From: CAIYRG01 sp965247505
Lineage (GTDB): Bacteria > Pseudomonadota > Alphaproteobacteria > Micropepsales > Micropepsaceae
NCBI GenBank assembly: GCA_965247505.1
Contig: OZ252020.1
Span: 3,658,001 to 3,722,000 of the forward strand
Direction: 5' to 3'
DNA: 64,000 nucleotides
The position numbers and the translations under genes were made by a program. Positions 17,985-26,885 of the stretch are shown here, one piece after another. Below the pieces are notes generated by a model. It was not told the DNA's origin, made no database searches, and worked only from the letters and a program-made list of their open reading frames with translations. How positions within the stretch are numbered: position 1 is the stretch's first letter; every line of letters begins with the position of its first letter.

Positions 17985-18055
17985 AGGTATTCGCCTTGGA
18001 ATGTCAAGACTATGCGCTCGTGCGCGGCGTTGTTGTTATGTTTTAACGAAGGGAA

Positions 18056-20080
18056 TTAAATGTCTACGTCCTTGGCGAAGGCTGCGTTTTCTTGAATGAA
18101 CTGGAAACGCAATTCAGGACGTTTGCCCATTAAGCATTCAACCAAGTCGGCAGTTTTGTCCTTCTTCCCGCCGCTGGTCTCAACGCGGATCAGGTGACGT
18201 TTGCCGGGCTTCATGGTTGTTTCTTTAAGTTGCGCCGGCATCATCTCGCCCAAGCCTTTGAAGCGCGAAACTTCGACTTTGGCATTGGCTTTGAACTCGC
18301 TTTTGATCAGTTTCTTGCGGTCTTTGTCGTCGCGCGCATATACGGTCTTTCCCCCATTGCTCAAGCGATAGAGCGGCGGCATGGCCAGGAAAAGGTGACC
18401 ATCAGAAATTAGCTCAGGCATTTCGCGATAGAAAAAAGTAAGCAGAAGGGATGCGATGTGTGCGCCGTCTACGTCTGCGTCCGTCATGATAATGACGCGC
18501 TCATAGCGTAAATCGTCGCCGCAATATTTGCTGCCGGAACCACAGCCAAGCGCCTGCACCAAATCTGCCAGTTCCTGGTTTTGTTGTAGTTTGCCGGCGG
18601 CAGCACTGGCGACATTGAGGATCTTACCACGTAAGGGAAGAATCGCTTGCGTAACGCGATCGCGTGCCTGCTTTGCCGAGCCGCCTGCTGAATCGCCCTC
18701 TACGAGAAAAATCTCCGTCCCTTCAGAAGAATCGCGCGTGCAGTCGGAAAGCTTTCCAGGAAGGCGCAACTTGCGCGTGGCCGCCTTGCGGCTCACTTCG
18801 CGTTCTTCTCGGCGTCGCAGGCGCGTCTCCGCCGCCTCGACGGCCGTCGCAAGTAGCGCCTCGGCGTCTTTCGGGTGTTCCGCCAGCCAATGGTCGAAAT
18901 GGTCGCGAATGACGTTGTCTACCAGGCGCTGGGCCTCTGGACTTGAAAGCTTCTCTTTGGTCTGACCCTGGAACTCCGGTTCGCGCACGAAGACCGAAAG
19001 AATCGCGCAGATCGTGTCCATCACATCGTCCGGGGTGACGAGAGAGGTTTTTCGGTTTCCCGCGCGTTCGCCATGTGCGCGGAGTGAGCGGGTCAGTCCA
19101 CTGCGCAGTCCTTGCTCATGGGTGCCACCCTCTAGCGTCGGAATGGTATTGCAATAGGAGAGCACCACCGCGTCCATTTGCGGAGACCAGGCAATGGCCC
19201 ATTCCAGCGCACCTTTGCCCTGGCTATTTTCGACCAGACCGACGAAAGGACGCGAAGTCACCGTCTTGGCCTTCCCCAATGTACTGCTCAAATAGTCAAG
19301 CAAGCCCCCGGGGAATTTGAGGACGTCTTGGGCCGGCGTATCGTCCTTCTCGCCGATGAGCGCCTTGTCGCATTTCCAACGAATTTCGACCCCGCGAAAG
19401 AGATAGGCTTTTGAGCGCGCCATTTGGTAAAGCGTTCGAGGACTGAAATGCGTGCTGGTACCAAATATTTTGTGGTCTGGTTTGAACTGGATATTTGTGC
19501 CGCGCCAGTTCACGGCCGCGCTCAATTTTTTTAATTTGCTTGCAGCTTTGCCCCTTTCGAAACGCATCCGATAAGCGCGCTTGTCGCGCGCGACCTCGAC
19601 TTCCATCCACTCGGAGAGAGCGTTGACCACGGAGGCGCCGACACCGTGGAGGCCACCAGAGGTATCGTAGACCTTGCCCCCAAATTTCCCCCCCGCATGG
19701 AGTGTGGTCATGATGACCTCCAGCGCAGATTTGCTCTTAAACTTGGGATGGGGATCTATCGGAATGCCGCGTCCATTGTCGCGCACGCTCAGCGTTCCGT
19801 CCTTATTGAACGCAATTTCGATGCGGGTCGCGTGTCCCGCCACCGCTTCGTCCATCGCATTGTCGAGAATTTCCGCGGCGAGGTGGTGCAGCGCCCGTAC
19901 ATCCGTGCCGCCGATATACATTCCGGGCCGGCGCCTTACGGGGTCGAGCCCCTCTAAGACCTCTATATCGCGCGCGGTGTAGTCTCGGCCTTTACGTCCA
20001 CCTTGCTTGGCACTCTTTCGCCGGCTCGCCTGTGGCGCACGAGGAGGTGGATCGTCAAACAGGTCGCGAATCTTCGCCAT
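18056..20080 (-). CDS. parE: DNA topoisomerase IV subunit B
   Basis: A 674-residue type IIA topoisomerase ATPase subunit that, with ParC, unlinks daughter chromosomes. The GHKL ATPase features are visible: EILDNAMDEAVAG with the catalytic Glu/Asn region, VRDNGRGIPID, and TSGGLHGVGASVVNALS. The TOPRIM part has EIFLVEGDSAGGSAKQARDR and DADVDGAHI. ParE rather than GyrB is favoured by the opening MAKIRDLFDD, the RDYTARDIEVLEGLDPVRRRPGMYIG block and the length (GyrB is normally about 800). The start has GAAGGAG-like sequence upstream. It diverges from the histidine kinase gene. Confidence 0.94.
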   Translation of the reverse strand: MAKIRDLFDDPPPRAPQASRRKSAKQGGRKGRDYTARDIEVLEGLDPVRRRPGMYIGGTDVRALHHLAAEILDNAMDEAVAGHATRIEIAFNKDGTLSVRDNGRGIPIDPHPKFKSKSALEVIMTTLHAGGKFGGKVYDTSGGLHGVGASVVNALSEWMEVEVARDKRAYRMRFERGKAASKLKKLSAAVNWRGTNIQFKPDHKIFGTSTHFSPRTLYQMARSKAYLFRGVEIRWKCDKALIGEKDDTPAQDVLKFPGGLLDYLSSTLGKAKTVTSRPFVGLVENSQGKGALEWAIAWSPQMDAVVLSYCNTIPTLEGGTHEQGLRSGLTRSLRAHGERAGNRKTSLVTPDDVMDTICAILSVFVREPEFQGQTKEKLSSPEAQRLVDNVIRDHFDHWLAEHPKDAEALLATAVEAAETRLRRREEREVSRKAATRKLRLPGKLSDCTRDSSEGTEIFLVEGDSAGGSAKQARDRVTQAILPLRGKILNVASAAAGKLQQNQELADLVQALGCGSGSKYCGDDLRYERVIIMTDADVDGAHIASLLLTFFYREMPELISDGHLFLAMPPLYRLSNGGKTVYARDDKDRKKLIKSEFKANAKVEVSRFKGLGEMMPAQLKETTMKPGKRHLIRVETSGGKKDKTADLVECLMGKRPELRFQFIQENAAFAKDVDI

Positions 20081-20404
20081 GCTCCTTCATGCACCAAGCG
20101 CATTGGGAAGAAAACCGGTCTCTCAGCGCGGGTGCAATATGAGGCGGTAACCAATTGTTAGTAACGTTGCGAAGCAGCAGCAGACCACAAATGTCCTGTC
20201 GATCAAGGCTCAAAAAACAAGGCCATACAATAGTTTACCGTGTGGGTTGTTCCGACGCACAAGATGTTTTTTGCGCTTCTTTTTCTAAATGAGAACCGGC
20301 AGCGCTTACCTCATCTCAGCAAATGTTAACTTTGACGCGCTAGTCTCCATTCGGTTTTGCATTCGAATTTTACGCCCGATGCGCCGGTGCTTGGGGGAGA
20401 CGGG
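20081..20404. other. Intergenic region between parE and the histidine kinase gene
   Basis: 324 bp without a credible gene. It must hold the minus-strand parE promoter and the plus-strand kinase promoter. I see T-rich runs near 20270-20285 and an imperfect palindrome around TAACCAATTGTTA (about 20139-20161), but no promoter or operator that I can assign. Confidence 0.6.
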
Positions 20405-22133
20405 ATGCAGGTGCGGGACGACGAAAGACGTGATGTCGACCCAAAATATCTTCTGGTGCACCTCGACAGACGCATGGAGGCGGCTGCGCGCACCGCCGCC
20501 GGGTCCCCACAATGGATAATACTGGCCGCCCTGCTGTGTTGTGAGCTCACGGGGTTATTCGGCAATGTGAATCTCGCGCGCGCCATTTTTTGTGTGTTTC
20601 TGGCCCTGACCATGACGCTAGTTGTTCGGCTGGTTGTAAGGGGAATCGAAAGCGAACGAGTTGCAGCGCAGAACAGCGTCGCGGTGGACGCTGCGCTGGC
20701 GCGGGCTTTCTGGCTTGATCTATTTATGAGCAGTGTTTGGGGGCTCGTGCCGTGGTTGCTGTGGGAGCCCGGCAATCTCGCAAATCACGTATTCCTCGTT
20801 TTGATTTTGTTGAGCGTCGGCGTAAGGCTCCTCGTCAGCCGCGCTGCAAGCATGTTGTTTTTTGGCGCAAGCTTTGGCCCGATGGCCGGATTGTTGTTTC
20901 TGCGTCTGATTGTCGAATGGAATCCTGCGGATATCGTTCTGGCGGCCATCATCCCCATTTATGCCGGCAGCTTGGTCTTCCATTCTCGCAGGCACACCAC
21001 AAAGAGTTTCACCGAGGCGCAGCTGCGTTTCGGCATGGACAAAATGGCCGTCGAACTTGAACAGGCAAGAGACGAAGCCATACGCGGACGTGCCGAAGCC
21101 GAAGAAGCAAACCAATCGAAGACCAGTTTCTTGGCCAACATGAGTCATGAATTGCGGACTCCGCTAAATGCGGTTCTTGGCTTTTCGGAGATTATTTCCC
21201 AAGAATGCTTGGGCCCGGTGGGTAGTTCGCGATATCGCGAATATGCGGGCGACATACATAGTTCCGGCACCCACCTTCTTTCTCTCATTAACGATCTGCT
21301 CGACGTTGCCAAGATAGAATCCGGAAGAATGGAGCTTGCCTATCCGGTTTACACCCACCCCCACTAGGGCTAGAATAGGCGCAAACCGGATATAGGGGAG
21401 CGCGCCATGGATGTTCTCGACCGCGCCGATCTCCCATTCCCGCATTCGCTACCCGAGTTCCAGCGACTTTTCCCCGATGATGCGGCCTGCGCCGCCTACC
21501 TGGAGAAAGCCCGCTGGGGAGACGGCTTTGCCTGCCCGCACTGCGGCACGGCGGGAGAGCCGTTCCACTTTGAAAACCGCCCTGGCGTCCTGCGCTGCCG
21601 CAAGTGCCGCCAGAACACCGGGCTGACGGTGGGAACAGTGATGGAGCGTAGCCACACTCCGCTGAACGTCTGGTTCTGGGCCGCTTATCTGGTCGCCAGT
21701 CAGACGCCCGGCATGTCCGCCGTGCAGTTTCAGCGGCAACTTGGTCTTTCGCGCTACGAGACGGCCTTTCAAATTCTCCACAAGCTCCGCTCGGGCATGG
21801 TGCGGCCCAACCAAGACAGGATCAGTGGACAGCCCAAGAACCATGTTGAGGTGGACGAAACCTGGGTTGGCGGGCGAACGCGTGGGGAAGGCCGTGGTGT
21901 TCACCACAAGGTTCCCGTCTCCTGTGCCATCGAGGTGCGTCATCGAAAGCCGGGCACCAAGCTCGACAACCGGAAAGACGGACGCTATGCCGGACGCGTT
22001 CGGCTCGCCGTCGTGCTCGACCGTAGCGCCGAGTCGCTCTGTGGGTTCGTCGAGAGCACCGGCGCGCCGGGATCGCTGATCGTTACTGACGATTGGAGCG
22101 GCTATGGACCCATCCAGGAAAAGTGGAGGCGCC

Positions 22134-23006
22134 CTACACCGTTTGCATTGCTTCTGCCTCGAATTTGACGGGGCTTGTGAAGTCCCGCGTCGAGTGCCGA
22201 CGGACTGGATTATAGAACCCGTCGATGTATCCGGCTATGGCAGTTTCAGCTTGGCTTCTTGACATGAACACAGTCCTCCAGATCAGTTCTGACTTGATGG
22301 TTTTGAAGAAGGTCTCGACGACGGCGTTATCATAGCAATTTCCCTTACCGCTCATTGAGGCGAGGAAACCGAGTTCACCGAGGCGCGCCTGGTATGCGTC
22401 TGAGCAGTACTGGCTTCCCCGATCGCTATGGTGGATCACACCGGCGCCAGGTTGGCGCAGCCCGATAGCACGGTTAAGCGCCCTGAGCGGCAGGTCGCTG
22501 GTCATGCGAGCGCCCACGGCCCAGCCGATGACGCGCCGGGAGTAGAGGTCGAGCATGACGGCCAGGTACAGCCAGCCCTGTGCCGTCCAGATATAGCTGA
22601 TGTCGGCAGCCCATTTCTCGTTGGGTGCCTCGGCGGAGAAGTTCTGGTCGAGAAGGTTCGATGCGACGGCCTTGTTGTGCTGGCTGTCCGTCGTCTTTTT
22701 GAACTTCTGTTTCCGTTTTGGAGACAACCCATTTCCCCGCATCAGCCGAGCCACCCTATGGCGTCCAACCTCGATCCCATTCTCGGCAAGCTCGTGATGG
22801 ACCCGCTCTGCACCGTAGCTCTCGCGGCTGCGCCGAAAGGCTGCCCGGACATGGGCGAGTAGAACCATGTCATCGAGCTGTCGCTGGCTTGGGCCGCGAT
22901 TGCGCCAAGCGTAGAAGCCTGAGACGCTGACCTGCAGCAGTCTGCACAGGCGGAATATCGGCATTGCCAACCCGGCCCTCTCCGCGTCGATGAACCGGAA
23001 CCTCAT
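22134..23006 (-). CDS. IS3-family transposase OrfB (rve integrase core)
   Basis: A 290-residue frame with the DDE catalytic core: first Asp in WAADISYIWT, second Asp in IHHSDRGSQYCS, Glu in NAVVETFFKTIKSE. The N-terminal HTH_21-like region SRESYGAERVHHEL and RVARLMRGNGL are standard for the IS3 group. It overlaps orfA by 4 nt and lies in the -1 frame relative to it. A run of seven A in orfA (23036-23042 on the complementary strand) in phase A-AAA-AAA makes a classical -1 slippery site, so the active product would be an OrfAB fusion. Confidence 0.94.
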   Translation of the reverse strand: MRFRFIDAERAGLAMPIFRLCRLLQVSVSGFYAWRNRGPSQRQLDDMVLLAHVRAAFRRSRESYGAERVHHELAENGIEVGRHRVARLMRGNGLSPKRKQKFKKTTDSQHNKAVASNLLDQNFSAEAPNEKWAADISYIWTAQGWLYLAVMLDLYSRRVIGWAVGARMTSDLPLRALNRAIGLRQPGAGVIHHSDRGSQYCSDAYQARLGELGFLASMSGKGNCYDNAVVETFFKTIKSELIWRTVFMSRSQAETAIAGYIDGFYNPVRRHSTRDFTSPVKFEAEAMQTV

Positions 23007-23305
23007 CGACTTTCCCTGGCGAAGAAGGCCAGCGCTTTTTTTAGGAGATCACGTTCCTGACGGGCCAGATCACGCTCTCGGCGTAGACGGGTAATCTCCT
23101 TCGCTGCATCCTCATGCGGACCGGAAAGCAAATCCTCCTCACGCAATTCTGCGACCCAGCGGCCGAGCGCGCTGACGCTGATCCCAAGATCTCCTGCTAT
23201 CTGCCGCTGCCTGCGCCCGCTCGTCTGTAAAAGACGGACGGCTTCTTCCTTGAAGGCCCGATCAAACCGCCGGCCCTTGTTCCCATTCTGCTTCGACATT
23301 TGCAC
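23003..23305 (-). CDS. IS3-family transposase OrfA (helix-turn-helix)
   Basis: A 100-residue protein with an HTH_Tnp_1 domain (FDRAFKEEAVRLLQTSG, then IAGDLGISVSALGRWVAEL) and a C-terminal leucine-zipper-like helix (ITRLRRERDLARQERDLLKKALAFF) for multimerisation. It is intact, and near its end contains the A7 slippery run that would feed translation into OrfB. On its own it usually acts as a DNA-binding regulator of transposition. Confidence 0.92.
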   Translation of the reverse strand: MQMSKQNGNKGRRFDRAFKEEAVRLLQTSGRRQRQIAGDLGISVSALGRWVAELREEDLLSGPHEDAAKEITRLRRERDLARQERDLLKKALAFFARESR

Positions 23306-24183
23306 CTCCTGCGATCAAAATCCTATCGCAGGACGTCTCCACTTTCGTCAGCAGGGTCCACTATGCTGGCCTCGGTAAGCGCGGCTATGAGCACTTCGCT
23401 GTTGCCGAGTGTGGTGATCCAGAGGTTGCCGAGCAATACCTGCCGATCATCCATCTGGTTTTCGCCAACCTGAAGACGTAGCTGATCGGGATCCACCACG
23501 GCGTTAGCCACCAGCACCTACAAGCCTACCTCAACGAGTTCACCTTCCGCTTCAACAGGCGGTTCTATCCGTTCAACGCCTTCCGCTCATTGCTCGGCAT
23601 CGCGGGCGACACCTCTGCTCCAACCTATGCCGAGCTTTACTCGGGAGAGTGGCGGCACCCTACATGTAGCGGTCATGGGCGTTAACCGGATAGGCAAGGA
23701 ATGGAGACTTCTCCGAGCATCCTGCAGACGCGGGAATGTCTCGATTCAGCGCTTAAATTTGTTGCCTTGCGTGCCCGCGATCATAAGCAAGAACTTGTCA
23801 TTAATATCGATAAGGATGCGAACTTGCTCTATGCAGATGAGCGCGCCTTTCGCCAGATCGTCATCAATCTCGTTTCGAATTCGGTAAAGTTCACGCCTGA
23901 GGGCGGTCGCATTGAGGTGCGTGCCCATTGCAACGCGGAAGACGAGTTCGAAATTGTGGTGTCAGACAATGGCTATGGGATTGCGAGAGGCGAGGCACAA
24001 AAGGTTTTCGAACCATTTTCACAAAGCAATAATCAATTTGACCGCAATGCCGGTGGAACCGGCCTTGATTGAGAACGGCGGTGACAAATTAGTCCACGGA
24101 AGCGGCGGGATTTCCCAGCCGCGGGCGGAGTAAAACTCTGCCACCTGTAGCCTTCGATCTTTTTTGAGATGGAAGGCGGGAGG

Positions 24184-25683
24184 ATGTACACCGTGGACCT
24201 ATATCTGCGCGTTCGGCTGGCCTGCCATGTTGATGGTCTGAGCCAGCGAGAGGCGGCAAGTCGGTTTGGCATTGCGCGCGAGACGGTGAGGAAGATGCTG
24301 CGGCATTCGGAACCGCCGGGATATCGGCGACGCCAGCCACCGAAACGCCCGAAACTGGCCCCCTTCACGGATATCATCGACCGTATTCTGGAGGAGGACC
24401 GAACGGTTCACCGTAAGCAGCACCACACGGCGAAGCGTATATTCGAGCGCCTTCGTGACGAACATGGCTTCACGGGCAAAGAGACCATCGTGAAGGATTA
24501 CGTTCGGGAACGGCGCCTTCGTCGGCGTGAGATGTTTGTGCCGTTGTCACATCCTCCGGGCCATGCTCAAGCGGACTTTGGCGAGGCGGATGCGATCATC
24601 GCCGGCGTCAAGTATCGGGCGCATTTTTTCGTCATGACACTTCCCCACAGCGATGCCTGCTTCGTTGCGGCCTACCCGGCGGCGGCGACGGAGGCCTGGC
24701 TGGACGGGCACAACAGAGCCTTTGTTTTTTTCGGCGGCGTTCCCCAATCGATTCTTTACGACAACGACAAGTGTCTGGTGTCGCGCATCTTGTCAGATGG
24801 CACGCGGCAACGAACGCGGGCGTTCAGCGGGCTGCAGTCCCATTACCTCTTCGAGGACCGCTACGGCCGTCCCGGCAAGGGTAACGACAAAGGCAATGTG
24901 GAGGGGGTGGTCGGCTATGCCCGGCGGAACTTCATGACGCCGCTTCCCCGGTTCGCGAGCTGGGACGCCTTCAATGGCCACCTGGAAGAGCAATGCCGCA
25001 ACCGGCAAGGCAATGTCCTGCGCGGCCACCGCGAGAGCATCGGCGAACGGTTTGTGCGTGACCGCGAAGCGTTGAAGAGGCCACTGCCGGCACCGTTCGA
25101 CGCGTGCGACAAGCAGGGCACGCGGGTCAACTCGCTGTCCCTGGTGCGCTACCGGACGAATGACTATTCCGTGCCCGTCGCCTACGGCCATCAGGAAGTC
25201 TGGATCCGTGGCTATGTCCACGAGGTGGTTATCGGTTGCGGCACCGGGATCATTGCCCGACACCCCCGTTCCTACGACCGGGAAGATATGGTCTTCGATC
25301 CGATCCACTACCTGCTTTTGCTGGAGCACAAGATCGGTGCCCTGGATCAGGCCGCGCCGCTAGCCGGATGGGAACTGCCTGATGCCTTCCCAACCCTGCG
25401 CCGTCTCCTGGAGGCGCGCATGGGCAAGGCCGGCAAGCGGGAATACGTCCAGGTCCTTCGGCTTCTGGAGACCTTCGATCTCGAGGTGCTTCACGGCGCG
25501 GTGAAGGACGCCCTGCGCCTGGGTGCGATCGGCTACGACGCCGTCAAACACCTTGTGCTGTGCCGTATCGAGCGACGCCCGCCCAAACTCGACCTGGATA
25601 TCTATCCCTACCTGCCTCGGGCCAACGTGGCGACCACGGCCGCCGCCAGTTATATGAGCTTGTTGGGTGGAGGCGCGTCATGA
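24184..25683 (+). CDS. istA: IS21-family transposase IstA
   Basis: A 499-residue transposase with an N-terminal HTH (LYLRVRLACHVDGLSQREAA, RFGIARETVRKML) and an rve/DDE core: GHAQADFGEADAII, ILYDNDKCLV, and GKGNDKGNVEGVVGYARR with the catalytic acidic residues, followed by a beta-barrel-like Mu-C-type segment. Intact. I prefer ATG 24184 (MYTVDLYLR, the family start, with GGAAGG 6 nt upstream) to ATG 24169. Its last codon overlaps the istB start by 4 nt. Confidence 0.93.
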   Translation: MYTVDLYLRVRLACHVDGLSQREAASRFGIARETVRKMLRHSEPPGYRRRQPPKRPKLAPFTDIIDRILEEDRTVHRKQHHTAKRIFERLRDEHGFTGKETIVKDYVRERRLRRREMFVPLSHPPGHAQADFGEADAIIAGVKYRAHFFVMTLPHSDACFVAAYPAAATEAWLDGHNRAFVFFGGVPQSILYDNDKCLVSRILSDGTRQRTRAFSGLQSHYLFEDRYGRPGKGNDKGNVEGVVGYARRNFMTPLPRFASWDAFNGHLEEQCRNRQGNVLRGHRESIGERFVRDREALKRPLPAPFDACDKQGTRVNSLSLVRYRTNDYSVPVAYGHQEVWIRGYVHEVVIGCGTGIIARHPRSYDREDMVFDPIHYLLLLEHKIGALDQAAPLAGWELPDAFPTLRRLLEARMGKAGKREYVQVLRLLETFDLEVLHGAVKDALRLGAIGYDAVKHLVLCRIERRPPKLDLDIYPYLPRANVATTAAASYMSLLGGGAS

Positions 25684-26450
25684 CCGATACGCCGCAAGTG
25701 TTGCTGGCCCATCACCTCAAGACCCTGAAACTGCCGACGTTCCTGCGCGAATACGACAAGCTGGCCCGCCAATGCGCCACCGAGGGCGCCGACCATGTGC
25801 GGTATCTTGTCCGTCTGACCGAGTTGGAACTGATCGACCGTGAGCGCCGCATGGTCGAGCGGCGGATCAGACAGGCCAGGTTCCCCGCCGTCAAAAGCCT
25901 CGACAGCTTCGACTTCAAGGCCATCGCATCGCTCAACAAGATGCTGGTTCTGGAGTTGGCGCGATGCGAATACGTCGAGCGTCGTGAGAATATCATCGCG
26001 CTCGGCAACTCAGGCACCGGCAAGACCCATATCGCCCTCGGTCTCGGTCTGGCGGCCTGCCAAAAGGGGCTCTCCGTCGGCTTCCTCACGGCCGCTGCCC
26101 TGGTTCATGAACTGATGGAGGCCAGGGATGAAAAACGCCTGTTGCGCCTGCAGAAACAACTGGCAAAGCATCACCTTCTGATCATCGACGAACTCGGCTT
26201 CGTGCCGCTCTCGAAGACCGGCGCCGAGCTGCTGTTCGAAGTCTTCAGCCAGCGCTACGAGCGGGGCTCGATCCTGGTGACCTCCAACTTGCCGTTCGAT
26301 GAGTGGACGGAGATATTCGGCTCGGAACGCCTGACCGGGGCTTTGCTGGACCGCCTCACCCACCATGTCCATATCCTGGAAATGAACGGCGAGAGCTATC
26401 GTCTCAACCAAAGCCAAAAACGGCGGAAATCCCCAAAAATACCTGCTTAA
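25680..26450 (+). CDS. istB: IS21-family helper ATPase IstB
   Basis: A 256-residue AAA+ ATPase, related to DnaC, that assists IstA in target selection. Walker A is GNSGTGKTH, Walker B LLIIDELGFVPLS, sensor TSNLPFDEW; the DnaC-like C-terminus LTHHVHILEMNGESYRL is present. Intact and translationally coupled to istA through a 4-nt overlap. Since both proteins are complete, this IS could be active. Confidence 0.95.
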   Translation: MTDTPQVLLAHHLKTLKLPTFLREYDKLARQCATEGADHVRYLVRLTELELIDRERRMVERRIRQARFPAVKSLDSFDFKAIASLNKMLVLELARCEYVERRENIIALGNSGTGKTHIALGLGLAACQKGLSVGFLTAAALVHELMEARDEKRLLRLQKQLAKHHLLIIDELGFVPLSKTGAELLFEVFSQRYERGSILVTSNLPFDEWTEIFGSERLTGALLDRLTHHVHILEMNGESYRLNQSQKRRKSPKIPA

Positions 26451-26836
26451 CCGCCGGTGCAATGGTTGACCCGGTGGGTCCACAGGAACCTCCCACGCTG
26501 CTTCGCTCCGCGTAACGCAAGCGCTACTCGAAGCAGCGCGGCTCCCTCCTATGGACTACCGGGACAACCCCCCAACACCGCGTACCGCATAACGTTAAGT
26601 GACTAGTTTTGCTCCGCCCGGGTGGACTAATTTTGCTCCGCCGTTGACACTTGGTCTCGCTTTGGTGCGTGGGCTTTCAGAATTGCATGGCGGTCGGGCG
26701 TGGATCGAAAGCAAAGAGGGCGAGGGTCCCCACGCGCACGTCACCTTCCCACTATTGCCCAAGGTCGGCGAAAGGAATGCCGCGATTTAGCGGCGAGAAG
26801 ATATCGAATTAGTCTGGTGGGGCGTTGCACAAGAAG

Positions 26837-26866
26837 AAGGGCCGAGATTGCTCCCGGCCCTTTCTT
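26837..26866. terminator. Bidirectional rho-independent terminator between the kinase gene and glnA
   Basis: A perfect 8-bp stem AAGGGCCG (26837-26844) / CGGCCCTT (26855-26862) with a 10-nt loop. On the plus strand it is followed by TTCTT after the final Ts of the stem; on the minus strand by CTTCTTCTT. It sits 46 bp past the kinase stop and 20 bp past the glnA stop, so it can serve both convergent transcripts. Confidence 0.75.
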
Positions 26867-26885
26867 AATCGTGCGAAGCCTTAAA

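Larger units (their letters stand above)
22105..23360 (-). mobile_element. IS3-family insertion sequence nested in the IS1595 transposase
   Basis: A 1256-bp element with ends TGGACCC (left at 22105) and, on the other strand, TGGACCC (right, ending 23360), with further matching such as AAAGTGGAG inside both ends. A 3-bp target duplication CTA (22102-22104 and 23361-23363) flanks it, as expected for IS3-group elements. Deleting it with one CTA rejoins the host transposase codon precisely. Two overlapping minus-strand frames, orfA and orfB, fill the element. Confidence 0.92.
21407..23685 (+). pseudogene. IS1595-family (ISXO2-like) transposase, split and carrying a nonsense codon
   Basis: Segments 21407-22104 and 23364-23685 together encode an ISXO2-like DDE transposase: an N-terminal zinc ribbon (CPHCGTAG, then RCRKCRQN), the first acidic motif in VEVDETWVGGR, the second in IVTDDWSGY, and the C-terminal block with HHGVSHQHLQAYLNEF and RFNRRFYPFNAFRS. 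The IS3-family insertion falls exactly within the Tyr codon of DDWSGY-AGLGKRG, and the joined sequence is perfect there. Independently, an in-frame TAG at 23479-23481 replaces what is usually Trp (LKT-stop-LIGIHHGVS), so the copy was or would be inactive even without the inner IS. Confidence 0.9.
21335..23698 (+). mobile_element. IS1595-family element, itself interrupted by an IS3-family element
   Basis: Terminal inverted repeats start CTTGCCTATCCGGTT at the left (21335) and, read inward on the other strand, CTTGCCTATCCGGTT at the right (23698); the first 23 bp match at 21 positions. The insertion is flanked by an exact 8-bp target duplication GAATGGAG (21327-21334 and 23699-23706), the size expected for IS1595-family elements. 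Without the inner IS it would be about 1105 bp. Removing it restores the kinase reading frame (ESGRME then TSPSIL). Confidence 0.93.
24070..26649 (+). mobile_element. IS21-family insertion sequence
   Basis: A 2580-bp element carrying istA and istB. The ends share a 28-bp imperfect inverted repeat (left TGAGAACGGCGG then AAATTAGTCCAC; right, on the other strand, TGTCAACGGCGG then AAATTAGTCCAC; 23 of 28 match). The right end also has a second internal copy of the TTTTGCTCCGCC motif (about 26608-26619 and 26632-26643), as multiple terminal repeats are usual in IS21. The target duplication appears as CTTGAT (24064-24069) and CTTGGT (26650-26655): 4 bp identical, or 6 bp with one change. It lies between the HK codons GGC and CTT of the G2 box. 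Confidence 0.9.
20405..26790 (+). pseudogene. Membrane histidine kinase gene disrupted by nested insertion sequences
   Basis: Three segments, 20405-21334, 23707-24063 and 26650-26790, join into one 475-codon frame when the IS1595-family and IS21-family insertions and one copy of each target duplication are removed. The product would have an N-terminal block of about five or six membrane segments (residues about 40-200), a coiled-coil linker, a HisKA domain with H248 in NMSHELRTPLNA, then an ATPase domain with the N box (QIVINLVSNSVKFT), the G1 box DNGYGIA and the G2 box GGTGLGLALV. The dimerisation region resembles PleC/PdhS-type alphaproteobacterial kinases, but the signal and partner are unknown and no response regulator is adjacent. 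ATG 20405 has GGGGGAG 5 nt upstream. As it stands the first segment ends at an IS-derived stop (21365-21367), so only the sensor and HisKA parts could be made. Confidence 0.92.

Noticed and set aside
20405..26790. The cluster of IS elements as a composite transposon or genomic island
   Set aside because: The three elements have separate target duplications and no passenger genes; they are independent insertions into one gene.
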